Notes: a model not told the origin generated them from the letters alone. Shown: positions 22,549-34,672, counted from the first letter of the stretch. The stretch: 64,000 nt of DNA from Costus lasius (GCA_027563935.2 CM050446.2:32801501-32865500); one strand, 5' to 3'. A program made the numbers and translations.

Positions 22549-24485
22549 AGTGCCAATTGAACAAGGTGTATAGAAAAACTACCTGGATCCTTCAGTTTTG
22601 GGGGCAATTTGTTTTGTATAATGGCACTACACTCCTCAGTTAAAGTTACAGTACAAGTACCATAATCTTCTAATTTTCTCTTGCTAGACAATATCTCTTT
22701 TAAAATTTTTGCATAAGATGGCATTTGAGAAATAGCTTCAGTAAATGGAATATTAATATAAAGCTTTTTCAAAACTTCAAGAAATTTGCCAAATTGTTTG
22801 TCTAGTTTGTTTTGAACTAACCTTTGTGGAAAAAGTATTGGTGGCTTGTAAGGAAGAGGTAAATTAGGTTTAGAATCATCTTTCTCACATGGTTCATCTC
22901 CTTTTGGTTCATCACCCTTTTGAGGTGGCAAACTAGTTTGGGGTTCCTCATGTGAAGAAGACTTTCCTAACTCTAATTCATCTTCATGATCATCATCAAG
23001 CTCTTTCCCTTTGTTTTCAACTTTCCCTTTAGGTTCTCCTAATTGTTTCCCACTTCTAGTGATAATAGCATTATAGTGCCACCTAGGGTTTATTTCAGGT
23101 TTAGCAGACAATTTTCCAGGGGGTCTGTAAGAACTACTAGCTTGTTGTGCAATTTGATTTTCAAGAATTTTATTGTGGGCTGTCAAAGATCCTACTTGTG
23201 AAGCTAATTGACTAACCATCTCCTTAAGATCCTCAATTTCCTTATTTTTATTTTGCATAAATTGATTTTGATTAGCTATCATCTTCTCAAGCATAGACTC
23301 AACATTAGAATTCTGGTTTTGGTTTTGATTTTGCCCATTTTGGTATCCTTTATTCTCAGTTTGTCCCCCTATATTTTTATTACTCTTCCAAGACAAATTA
23401 GGGTAGTTCCTCCATCCAGGGTTATAAGTACTAGAGTAGGGATCATTATTTCTATTCTGATTGTAGTTCCCTACAGCATTAGCATGTTCACTACCCTGAT
23501 CTACAATAACTCTACAATTTTCAGCATCATGACCATTATTTCCACATATATCACAAACAATAGAAGAAATAACAGCAGTTTGCATCTTAAAAGAATCGAA
23601 CCTGTTGCACAAAGAATCTACCTTCTCTGCTAAGGTACGCCATCCATCATTTTCGTTCTTACCTTGAGAAGGTCTGTAAAGTACTCCTCTCTCAGAAGTC
23701 CACTGATTATGATTTAGAGCCATCTCCTCCAGCAATTTGAAAGCAGCGTCAATTGTTTTGCTCATAAGAGCTCCTCCTGCAGCAGCATCAACAATTAGTC
23801 TGGTATTATAGAGAAAACTGTTATAAAAAGTATGAAGTAGAACCCAATCTTTAAGGCCATGGTGGGGACACTTCTGTTGTAATTCATTGAATCTCTCCCA
23901 TGCCTCACTGAATGATTCTCCATCTTTCTGTTGAAAACTGGTGATTTGATTTCTCAATTGTATTGTCTTGCTTGGTGGAAAATATTTCATCAGAAAAGAA
24001 TTTGATAGTTGATCCCATGTTGTAAAGGTACCGGTGGGTTGTGATTGTAGCCATTATCGTGCTCGGTCCCTAAGAGAAAAAGGAAATAATCTCAATTTCA
24101 GTGCATCATTAGAAACTCCATTAATCTTAATAGTATCACAAAGTTCTAAAAATAAAGCAAGGTGTTGGTTTCGATCTTCCATAGGAGATCCTCCAAACTG
24201 GTTCTGTTGAATCATAGAGAGAAAAGCAGGCTTAATCTCAAAGTTGTTAGCCTCAATGACGGGTCTAGCAATGCTAGAGTGATTCTCCTGCGGATTAGGG
24301 GCTGCATAGTCCCTAAGTGATTTCTGATTATTCGCCATCACTATCACTTCCTCCTGTTGTGTTTCTTGTGAATTCTCTTCAAGTCTCAATTTCTTGCGCA
24401 CTCTAAGAGTTTTGTTAATTTCAGGATCAAAAGGTACAAGCGGTCCTGATCTAAGGCTCCTGCGCATACAAAGTAGATAGATCAA
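22506..24485 (-). pseudogene. gag: Gag polyprotein of element C
   Basis: N-terminal part 24485-24054 (KSLRDYAAPNPQENH, FEIKPAFLSMIQQNQFGG, LRLFPFSLRDRAR), one stop at 24054, then the retrotransposon Gag domain with MKYFPPSKTIQLRNQ, EAWERFNELQQKCPHHGL and DAAAGGALMSKT. A zinc knuckle CDICGNNGHDAENC (CX2CX4HX4C) is at about 23530-23575. The C-terminal region has an Asn/Gln-rich segment, a coiled-coil-like stretch (NKEIEDLKEMVSQLASQ) and AIITRSGKQ before KKLYINIPF. Motif set of the Athila/Tat Gag. Broken only by one stop and one frameshift, so near-intact. Confidence 0.9.
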
Positions 24486-24600
24486 GTGATTTCAAGAAAA
24501 ATAAAAAAAATAAACAGTAAACAAAAACCTAATAAAAAATAGTAATAAAAACCTAGTCTAGCAATACTTTTAATATCTTCAATATTGACAAAAACTAAGG

Positions 24601-24618
24601 TCCCCGGCAACGGCGCCA
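24601..24618 (-). other. Primer-binding site of element C
   Basis: Minus-strand TGGCGCCGTTGCCGGGGA, the PBS usual in Athila/Tat-type plant gypsy elements, separated by AGTTTT from the LTR end at 24625. Confidence 0.9.
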
Positions 24619-24624
24619 AAAACT

Positions 24625-26657
24625 TGTTGTATCCCAACAAGTAGGTGCACAAACTTATCTCTGGTGGATACTCAGGATACCAAAGACTTGTTGTGTCCAA
24701 AAACTTGTTGTTACTTCCGCAAGTGCACGGATACTCGAAGTAATAAAGAAAGTTTCGAATCCACAGAGACCTACGTTGTTAAGTACCGAATAATTGATTT
24801 CTTACTATCTAGGCAATCGAATAGAAGTCAAGCAATGATCGAAAAACACACGGGAGAGTATAATCAGAGAGAAACTGGGACTAGGGTTTCATTCACTTTA
24901 ATTTTTATGACTAGATAAAAATAGATGTTCATCAATCCAATTTTACAATGATAAAGACATAATTTACTTCATAAGTGGATTATCTCACTTTCGTTCAGAC
25001 AACCATGCAGGGACTAATCTTTGCTTTCACGCAAGATTTATCCCAACACTATAAATAAGTAAATCACCAAACGAAGAATTCAAGGATCACTTTCGTGCAT
25101 CTGAATTCTAAGTTGATCGTCTCGAGTGGAATCTCGAGGATCGCTTTCGCGCATCCGAGTTTCAACACACGTTCTACCTATGGTTATCCAACGATCTGAT
25201 CCTCATTTTCATGCAAGATCTCTACGTTTGACACAATGACTCAATCCTAGGTTCATAATTATGAAACATGGCAATAAAATTACTAAAATTAAGAAATAAG
25301 AACTTAACCTAATTTCTTACGGTGAGTTCCTATTATTCAATTTTAGGGTTCCAAGTTCTCAAGCAAATCACTTTTCAGTCCATATTGCGAAAACTCTATA
25401 TCATGCATGACAATAAATAAACTAAGGAGAATTTTAGAGCAATAATCGCATAGGTAGAATCATCAAAATAGAACTATCATGATGAAAGTAAAAAGTATCT
25501 AGTCATTGAAAAAATCAAAAGGAATTACTCCCCTATGTCCCTTAAAGGTTTAAGCTAGCATAGTGAAGGAGTTACAATAATCCATGGTTTCAAAAGATCG
25601 AAAATCAAAAGGAAAAGAGGGTTTCAGAAAATACACCACGGCTGTAATATAAATTACAGCCGTAATTTTGAGTTGAGCGTCAATGAACAGTAGCGGCGCC
25701 TCCTTTTTTGTTGATTTCTCCTCCAATTGATCTCCTTTCCCTCTGAAACTTCTGGGGCATGTTCTCTTACTCCAGGCGTACCTTCCCTTCAAATTTCACG
25801 GCCGGAGATGCACTATGTGCGTCGCGACGGAAAAACCCTAGGCGGCGGCTGAAATCTCAATTTCTCTCTGTATGGTGGATGAAAATTGGGGCTTTTGGTA
25901 TCCTCCTCTTCCTCTCGACAAAAGCTTTCTCACTTCTTCTTATGGCTTCAAATTTAAGGGTCTAGATCATCCGCAATCTTCACCACAAAAATTGGGCTTC
26001 GAATTGGATTGTGGAAGTCACGTTCAAGAAGGAAATTACGGCAGTGTAATATGTTACAGCACTACCGTAAAATCGGTCAAGTGTTCTGGTCTAAGATCTT
26101 CACAAAATACGGCACCATAAATTGCTTCATGGTGGTGCTGTAAAATTGGCTAAACAATCTGGTCGGGAACGTTGGGAAAATACGGCCCGTGAAATAGTTT
26201 GTGGTAGTGCCGTAATTTTAGTGAATTTCTCTGGTCTGAAAGCGCTCCAAATTACGGCCGTGTAATTTCTTACGGCAGTGCCGTAAAATCCAGAAAATGT
26301 TTTGGTGAAAAACTCCCCAAAATTATGGCAGGTGCTCTGATATTACGGTGTCGTACGGAAATACGGTACCGTAATATAGATTACAGCCCTGCCATATTTT
26401 GGTTTGTAGCTCCAATTTGTGTGAAATTTGTCATGTGATCTCCTCTTGATGATGGTAACTCTTCCATGTATTTGATTTTGCTTGAAAGCGCCTAAAAATA
26501 GTGCCTTTTTACCTGAAAATTACCAAAAACCAAAATAGAAGTAGATTTTGTAATATTTGATAAATTTGGCATAAAAAAAAAAGGCAAAAGTGCTTCAATT
26601 TAGCATGAAAAGGTATATAAAATGATACAAAATATACTATATATTTTGGTGTCATTA
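24625..26657 (-). repeat. 5' LTR of element C
   Basis: Minus-strand start TAATGACACC (mutated TGATGACACC) at 26657, end GGATACAACA at 24625, 2033 bp. Palindrome array at 26030-26390. The U5 end carries an extension of about 90 bp with three LTR-end/PBS-junction copies, shared with the 3' LTR. Directly followed by the PBS. Confidence 0.9.
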
Positions 26658-26715
26658 GATCTTCTAGAGTTTTTTTGTAAGCAGCTAAGGATCCTATTTG
26701 AGAGGTAAGATGACT
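26658..26715. repeat. Right copy of ~60-bp direct repeat flanking element C
   Basis: Partner of 4794-4853; reads through into the Gag frame of element D (GSLAAYKKTLED), so this copy is in its original context. Confidence 0.85.
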
Positions 26716-27690
26716 GACCAATCCTTTAAGATCTTCAATCTCTTTATTTCGATTTGTCATTAATTGATTTTGATTAGCCATAAACTTCTCAAGCATGGAT
26801 TCTACACTAGAAGAATTTACCTCTTCAGTCAAGGTTCACCATCCCTCATTCTCATTCTTACCATGTTGATGACAATATAGCTTTCCTTCTTCAGGAGCCC
26901 ACAGGTTAAGATTCAGGGCTATCTCCTCAAGTAGGGTAGATGCATCTTCGATTGTTTTGCTCATGAGGGCTCCTCCTGCAGCAGCATCAACAATCAGACG
27001 AGTATTATAAAGTAAGCCATTATAAAATGTATGAATTAAAATCCAATCTTCAAGGCCATGGTGAGGACACTTCCGTTGTAAATCATTGAATCGCTTCCAT
27101 GCCTCACTAAAAGTCTCACCATCCCGCTGTGCGAAGCTTGTAATTTGGTTTCTCAACTGGATGGTTTTGCCGGGTGGAAAGTACTTCATCAAGAAAGCAT
27201 TTGATAGTTGTTCCCATGTGGTGAAGGTACCGGTAGGTCTAGAATGTAGCCAAGAACGCGCTTAGTCTCTGAGAGAAAAAGGAAACAATGTTAGTTTTAA
27301 TGCATCATCAGAAACTCCATTAATTTTAATGGTATCACAATATTCAAGAAAAAGATATAAATGTTGATAAGTATCTTCAATTGGTGATCTTCCAAACTGA
27401 TTCTGCTGGATCATGGATAAGAAAGCAGGATTGATTTCAAAATTATCAACATCAATAGCTGGTCTGGCGATGCTAAAGTGTATCTCCTGTGGTTTAGGGG
27501 CTGCATAATCCCTGAGTGATTTTTTGTCTGTCATCAGAGCTACATTTCCTGTGCACACTAAAGTAGATGGATCAAATAATTCAAGTAAATAGAAAAGAAT
27601 AGAAAAATAGAACATAAACAAGAAATAAACAATACCTAGTCTAGCAATACTTTTAATGTCTTCAATATTGACAAAAACCAAGGTCCTCAT
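26658..27690 (-). pseudogene. gag: Element D Gag, N-terminal half
   Basis: Minus-strand KSLRDYAAPKPQEIH, NFEINPAFLSMIQQNQFG, LFPFSLRD, then MKYFPPGKTIQLRNQ, CPHHGLEDW and DAAAGGALMSKT, then a coiled-coil-like end cut at 26658 by element C. Frame breaks near 27262, 27192 and 26835. No zinc knuckle remains: sequence jumps from GKNENEGW to SSVESMLEKF. The C-terminal half is at 3815-4853. Confidence 0.85.
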
Positions 27691-29610
27691 GCACAGATAC
27701 TCGAAGTAATAAAGAAAGATATCGAACCACAGAGACCTCGTTTGTCAAGTACTGAATAATTAATTTCTTACTAGCTAGGCAATCGAAATATGCAAGTAAA
27801 CTATCGAAAGCTACACAAAAGTATCAGAGAGAGAATCTGGGACTAGGGTTTCATTCACTTTAATTTCCATGACTAGATATGAAATAGATGTTCATCAAGT
27901 CTAATTTTATCATGATAAAGATGTAATTTACTTGATAAAGGGATGTCTCACTTTCGTGCAGACAATCATACAAGAGACCAATCCTCACTTTCACGCAGGA
28001 TCTATCCCATGCTGAAAATAAGTAAATCATCAATCAAAGAACTCAAGGACCACTTTCGTGCATTTGAATTATAAGTTGATTATCTCAAGTGGAGTTTCAA
28101 GGATCACTTTCGTGCATCTGAGTCTCAACATAGGTTCTACTTAAGGTTCTCTAATGTTCCGATCCTCACTTTCGCGCAAGATCTTCACGTTTAACAAAAT
28201 AACTCAATCCTAGATTCAAATTATCAAACATGACAATTATTCCTCCAAAATCAAGAAATAAGAACTAACCTAATTTCTTACGGTGAGTTCCTAATATTCA
28301 ATTTTAGGGTTCTAAGTTCTCAAGCAAAACACTTTTCGGTCCATATTGCGAAAACTCTAAAAACATGCATGATAGTAAGAAAACTATGGGGAATTATAGA
28401 CAATCATCGCAAAAGTAGAATTATCACACTAATATTATACTCGACGAAGTAATGAAAAATTTATCTAGTCATTAAGAAATCAAAGGGAATTACTCCCCCA
28501 TGTCCCACAAAAGGTTTAAGCTAGCATGGTAGAAATATTACAATATTCCATAGTGTCAAAGTGTAAGAAATCAAAGAAAAAGGGGAAAAACAAATAACCG
28601 TAATTTCCGCGTGTGAATAGTGCCGGCGGCGTGCTTTTGTTGATTTCTCCTCCGATCAATCTTCTTTCACTCTGAAACTTCTGGGGTATGTTCTCCTCTT
28701 CCAAGTGATGCTTACCCTCAAATTTCATGGCCGAAGATGCGCTGTACACTTCCCAGTGGCGAAACCTAAGGCGGCGGCGTGTAAGTCAATTTCTCTCTCT
28801 AGAGTGAATAAAAATTAGGGATTTTTTGTGTCTCCTCCTTCGTCCTATCGAAAGCTTCTTTTTTTTATTCTTACAGATCTTCGAATTATGGCCTGGATCG
28901 TCCGCAATCAATCGCGAAAAAATCGGGCTTCAAAAAGTCCATGAAAATCACGTGTTGAGAATAGAATTACGACCGTGGTTTATGTTACGGCACTGTCGTA
29001 TTTTCTTTAAGTTCTTCTATACAGGATTCGACGAGAATTATGGTACCGTGAAATGGTTTACGGCAGTACCGTGAAATGGTTTACGGCAGTACCGTATTTT
29101 CCCCAAATCTCTCGGGTCGGAAGATGCACCAAAATACGGTACCGTGGAAATGATTACGACCCTGTTGTAAAATCTGGAAATCTTTCGGGTGAAAAATAGA
29201 TTGAAATTATGGTACCATGAAATTCCTTATGGTAGTGCCATAATTTCCGAAAAACTTTCTGGACGAAAACTCCCCAAATTACGGCAGTGCTCTGATATTA
29301 TGGTAGCCGGTGAAAATACGGTACCGTAATATAGATTACGGCCCTGCCGTAATTTAGTCTGAAGCTCCAATCTTCATGAAATTTGATATGTAATCTCGTC
29401 TTGATGGTGGGAATTCATTCATGCATTTGGAATTGCTTGAAAACGCCTGAAAATCCTGCCTTTTTACCTGAAAATCACCAAAAACCAAAAAGAGTGTAGA
29501 TTCCGCAGTATTTGATAAAAAAGGCATAAAAATAAGTAGTGGTTCATGAATTTGACACAAAAAGATATATAAAATGGCACAAAATTTACTATAAATTTCG
29601 GTGTCATCAG
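27691..29610 (-). repeat. 5' LTR of element D
   Basis: Minus-strand TGATGACACC start at 29610; same family as the C LTRs with a palindrome array at 28975-29345. The U5 end and PBS are deleted: Gag-side sequence (aaggtcc) joins tcatgcacagatactcg directly. Inserted in the LTR of copia E1. Confidence 0.85.
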
Positions 29611-29832
29611 TTGGGCCAAGAAACACTATTCTATTCTCTCTATCTAATTGACACCCTCTCTCCCTTCCTCCTTGCATTGCTTCCCTTCTCCCTTGCCATG
29701 AGTAGTGAAGCTCATCCTTCCTTCTGAGGCAAGCACCAAGTGTTAAGCTGGGTAATTTTTAAGGGGTCACTATGTGGATACCAATAGAGGGCGAATACTT
29801 GAGCGCCTATAACATGTCAGCCGCTAACCTTA

Positions 29833-31725
29833 TGTTGGGAAACCCCGGGGATATTTTACAATTTTTCAGAGATAGACATTTCATATTACATTGCACAGCG
29901 GAAGAATATCCCCGAAATAGGCCAGTCCCAAAAACCCAGTGAAGATCGCATGCGAGGGGATCGACATGATGTGATAGAAAATACCTTGAGAGCAAGATGA
30001 GAAGCCGATGTCGAGTTAGGCACCCAAGTTTCGCCCTCTGTAGTCTCACACACACGGATGCCTCGAGTCCTCTTCTTCCACGCCCGGTGCTAGCTTCAGG
30101 AAGAAGATCCAAGCCTTAGTGAGATCACCAATCAACTTGCACCAACCTTGGAGGAAGGATGCGCCAAGAAGGTGATGGAGAAAGGGAAGCCGCCAAGGTC
30201 TCTCTCAACTTGCGCCAGGAGGAGAGGAGGAAGAGAGCTTGCAGCTTGATGGAAGAAGCATGCGCTAAGACCCTTGCACTTTCGCCCCTCTTAATGTTCT
30301 CACACTTCCAAGAGAATTATTACATTGAGAGGGGGCGGCTAGGGTCTCTTTTATAAGGGCAAGAGGCGGTTTAGGGATGGCTAGGATCATGACAAGTGGG
30401 CAGCTAGGATGAGAGGGTTTGAGGTAAGGAAAGTCTCCAAGACTTTTCCATAAACATTCAACCTATCCTTATTTGCCCAATAGCCATATCAGCCCAAGAC
30501 ATGCCTTAGAGGCATGCATTCCATCCAAGGAAGAAGGGGGAGGCGCCCTTTACTTCCATAATGAAGCAAAGGTGCCAACTTCTCCCTATTATACCCATAG
30601 GCGCCAATGGGAGAGGTTTTCTCCCCATTATACCCTTTTAGCCTCTTGTCACTTCATGACAACTTATTAGTGAGCCTAATCAAGCAATGGGCCTAGCCCA
30701 AAGTCCATTATACATGTTAACCAAGCCATTGGATCCAATCCAATGTAACCCAAGGTCAAATGAGGCTAACCATGGTTAATTTGGTTAATATGCCAAAAAT
30801 GGAAGTTGGCTCTAATAAGTTTCTTCCATCTCATCAGGCCCATTGGCCCTGATGAAATCTCCAAAATAGATCTGAGCTATCCAATAACTCGATCATAAGG
30901 CTTCCTAATTAATACGATAACTCAAGTATCTTGGTGTGTGACCCTGTAGGTCCCTTTGACATTGGCAGTGCTGACCAAAGGTCACCACAAGCGGTGAGTG
31001 GCACCTAGCAGTGCATCGCTGTTACCCAAGTCATCAGAATGGATATCGACATCGACATCCCTATCATCGCGACTATGTACAGATACATTACAGTCTCTTT
31101 ACCGAACTGATATCCAATTGGACAAGTGTGTCATCACTTATTTTAACCCAATCACATGGCTATGACTAAATCAGGTCTTCACCTAGGTATGGCCATACAC
31201 TTTCAGTCATAGACCATAGAGGAGCTCCATGGATATCAAGCTTCCCTTATGAAGGGGCAAATCCTTTGTCTGTACATTGACCTTCATATATGGGTTGTGA
31301 CATACTCAATGACTACCGTTATAACCTCCTAATTACGGCGAGTTGTTAGGTTGCATCAAAGTATGCCCCTAACCATATAGAAGTGTCAATGACCTCAAGT
31401 CTAAGGATCAATGCATCTCCTATCACTTGTGAGGGTAACTCATGACACCAAGTCATAGTCATATGTCTGTGTTAGCACCTCGTGCCTAACTAGCCCATAT
31501 ACCAGTCTCACAAGTACCAGAGCTGTCCCAGATCCACTCAGGTACATTGACTGGGGACAATCATTTGAGCACAGATCCAATCTGTCTCTAGGGACATTAT
31601 CATGTAAGTACATAATCGCAGATGTAGACAAACAATGATAACGACAATGCCAGAATGATATAAATATCACAATCAAGTAGTACATTGGTTGACCAAATAT
31701 TGGTCTTAGGGCATATACACCAACA
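29833..31725 (-). repeat. Copia solo LTR, TSD CCTTA
   Basis: Minus-strand TGTTGGTGTATATGCCC...CCCAACA with exact TSD CCTTA at 29828-29832 and 31726-31730. Same family as the LTRs of the 11259-20602 element but more diverged. Sits in the LTR of E1. Confidence 0.95.
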
Positions 31726-31877
31726 CCTTAAGCATTCTTCAAAGGTAAAATTTCTATCATATCCCTTATCCTTTATCACATGGATCCTCTAGGATGGAGA
31801 AAATTGGTTTTAGGAGATTTTTCTACTATGCATGGTTTTATATAAAATTATTATTCCCTTGCGATTTTCCCTAATAG

Positions 31878-31889
31878 TGGTATTAGATC
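31878..31889 (+). other. Degenerate primer-binding site of E1
   Basis: TGGTATTAGATC, two changes from TGGTATCAGAGC, right after the LTR end CCCTAATA. E2 has TTGTATTAGAGC at the same place (47541). Confidence 0.7.
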
Positions 31890-32047
31890 CACTTACAAGA
31901 GCCTAAGAGCACTTTTGGTATTTCACATGCTCATAGGCGCATATAGCATAGAAATTGTTTTTAAGTGTTGCAAAAAATTTCTAAATAATTTTTGACACGC
32001 ATGAATTTTGGGATGAGAGTACTTACCTATTTTGGAACGTTTGATGC

Positions 32048-32524
32048 CCTCATCTCAACGATGTGTCTATCAACATTGATAGATTTTTTACATCCTTGTG
32101 TGAAGACATATGAGTGATTAAAATTTTCTAAATTACTGTAAGTATGCCTAAATATTTTTCATGCATCTGCATACACACATTCGGGACTTGATGACCATAT
32201 CAATGATAATGCTCACCAGAGGGGTAAAGTCATTATTTCACATAAAAATTCAGTTTTTATTTCTAAAAGTCCCAAAATTATATAATAATTTAATGAAAAT
32301 ATACTTTGAAAATTTTGGGCTCTTTTGGCAATTTAAGGGTGGCAGATGACAACTTAGGTTTCATGCCGACCCAAAAATCCTAAAAATTTGTCATATAAAA
32401 ATTATTTACATGAAAAATATTTAGGCATACTTACAGTAATTTAGAAAATTTTAATCACTCATATGTCTTCACACGAGGATGTAAAAAATCTATCAATGTT
32501 GATAGACACATTGTTGAGATGAGG
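32048..32524. repeat. 116-bp inverted repeat with 245-bp loop
   Basis: Arms 32048-32163 and 32409-32524 are reverse complements with 2 mismatches (114/116). Compared with E2 (about 47700-48120) the loop 32164-32408 is in inverted orientation and only one arm exists there, so this is an inversion with duplication of one edge. A transcript would fold into a long hairpin. Confidence 0.9.
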
Positions 32525-34135
32525 TATAAAATAAATTTTAAGTGGCCTATGTGCCATACTTTTTCTTTATATTTCTCGATGGAAAATTTGTATGTATTCG
32601 CAAATTTTCAAGATGTAATTATTATAATAGAATTTACTTACTTTTACATCATCACCGAAGGTGCTTTGGAGCACCATAGTAATCTCGACACACTTGGAGC
32701 ATGGTGGCTGAGACAAGCTAAGGAGGAAGAACAAGCATTGCAGAAGGAAATTGGCTAGAGCTTGATCGAGCTTGAGGATAAAGGAAGATTGCTGGCACCG
32801 AGCCTTATGGCATGAGGCCAATAGCCACTTCACTTGATTTGTGTATAAGTGCTGCCACCCTAATTCTTAACTTGCCACATCCATGGCTCAAGATTAGACA
32901 ATGGTAAGAAAGGGACATGACCACATCTAGCTTATTTATCATGTCTGCAATGTTATTTTTAGAATCATGTTATAACCATAGGGTCTTGCATGCTAGATTA
33001 AAAGATAAAAACAACATTTAGAGTTTTGGTGAGACCATATAAAAAACCCCTATAATTTAATATATTGCATAGCCCTCGTGAAACTATTGATCAGTGGTGT
33101 TGTGAACTATTTTCCACCCTCATGGGATACACTCACTTAACCTTACAAGGTGTATAGTGATAATATGAATCAATACGTTTATGTCGAGACATGCCCTTGC
33201 GAGGTATATATTGGCCTTGGGCACAACAGTCAGATTAGACTTGACTAAATGGACATGTGTAAGATGCACTTGTGAAAAGTTAGAGGCAATTGTCAAGGGC
33301 TTAGGGATTGTGAATTATTTTAACCCTAATTAGCCACAAGACACTGATGACTCAAAAATTCATAATAAATTTTATATTGATTGTTTAATCTTTTTGAGTC
33401 ATATTTATGCTCTTTTGCTTGTTTTTAAACTTAATTGGTCGATTATTTTGAAATCTACATCTCTTTTTGTTTTTCATCATTTTCAAGCAAAAAATGCTTA
33501 TTTTCAATGGATTTGAAGAAATAGAAGGCCAGAAACGGAATCAGAAAAATTTCGAGGTAAGGGATCAATTTTGGAATTTTTCTGATTTCATGCTCCCGTG
33601 AAATTTGAACAAAAATTTTCATAGGGTTGTGAAAAATATTAAAAGAAGGAAACAGTCGCTGCTGCCTCAAAGCAGAGTCTTCCGCCGCCTTCTTTTCCCA
33701 AAATTTTCAAAGCAAAATTAGAAAGAACTAGGGCACGATTTCAAAATCTAAAAATAGGGGATCATTCTATAAATCGAGGAGAAGAATTTAAGCCCAGGAT
33801 CATCCACTTTCATGAAGAATAGAGGGAGAAATTGAGAGAGGCGCTGCTAGGGCTTGGCCTCTCGCCGAGAGGTGTAGAGGCCATCTCTGGTGGTGAAATT
33901 TTCAAAGAAGCTTCACCCATAGGAGGAGACAATACACGAAAAATTTTAGATCGAAAGGAGTTCAATCGAGAGAGAAATCAGCATAAAAAATTTCCAACTG
34001 AGAGGAAAAATCGCAAGTATTGTAGCAAAACACTGTAGTAGCCAAAAAAATTACAGGGCTATGAGAATTGAACTGAAATTCTCATACCCTTGTACAATCA
34101 GTAAATTTTTTATTTCTTCTTCTTTTGAATTCTGA

Positions 34136-34671
34136 AGAGAAGGTTGGCGAGTGGCTATTGAAGATGCTGGCAGCGATTGCATGAAAATGTGTTGCTGGCT
34201 AGAGTGATTGTTGCCGGCTAGATCGGCTGATGGAGAAAATCAGTCACTGATGGTGAAGATGTTATCTAGCATCGCAAGGCATTGGCGGACGTCGACAGAT
34301 TTGGAAGCGAAGCTGAGAGGAGGATGACAGCAGGAGATGAAGCTTCAAATAAGCTGTAGTTGGAGATGAAGCTGCCGGCTGGAAATAGGATGCTAGAGGT
34401 GGAAGTTGTCATCGCTAGAGATTCCTCCGGCTAAGATGAAGTTTTGGAAGAGGAGTAGTAGCGGCTGATCAGCGGAAGGAGAGTGCAAGGGATGTCGCTC
34501 GGCGTCAAATTAGAGTAAGTGGTTGTGAAAGTAGAGGGGGCGGAAGAGAGGTGGCAGTGGCTAGAGACAGAGGAGACAGTGCTGCCTAATGAAGATGTCG
34601 GTGACCAGTAGATGTCCTTTGGCGGCGATTGGAAATAGATTGCCGGCTGGAGATGTCAGAACCTTGAGAAT
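34136..34671. other. Spacer of unknown origin between inverted LTRs
   Basis: Purine-rich on the plus strand with imperfect repeats of GCCGGCTGGAGATG / GCCGGCTGGAAATAG type. No LTR similarity and no long ORF. It is richer in G+C than its surroundings. Possibly captured DNA or a remnant of an internal region. Confidence 0.4.
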
Positions 34672-34672
34672 T

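Larger units (their letters stand above)
4854..26657 (-). mobile_element. Element C: Ty3/gypsy element with gag-protease but no pol
   Basis: Order in the minus direction: 5' LTR 24625-26657, PBS 24601-24618, gag and protease (24485-21850), a palindrome-array spacer, accessory ORF (20772-20603 continuing at 11258-10045), 3' region, 3' LTR 4854-6860. Insertions in it are the copia element 11259-20602 and the solo LTR 7634-9552. With those removed the internal part is about 6.5 kb and contains no recognisable RT, RNase H or integrase. Gag resembles the Athila/Tat (non-chromovirus) branch (KYFPPSKT, CPHHGL, DAAAGG motifs). The two LTRs share a U5 extension that the solo LTR lacks and differ at about 11 of 320 sampled sites (~3-4%). 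Confidence 0.8.
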
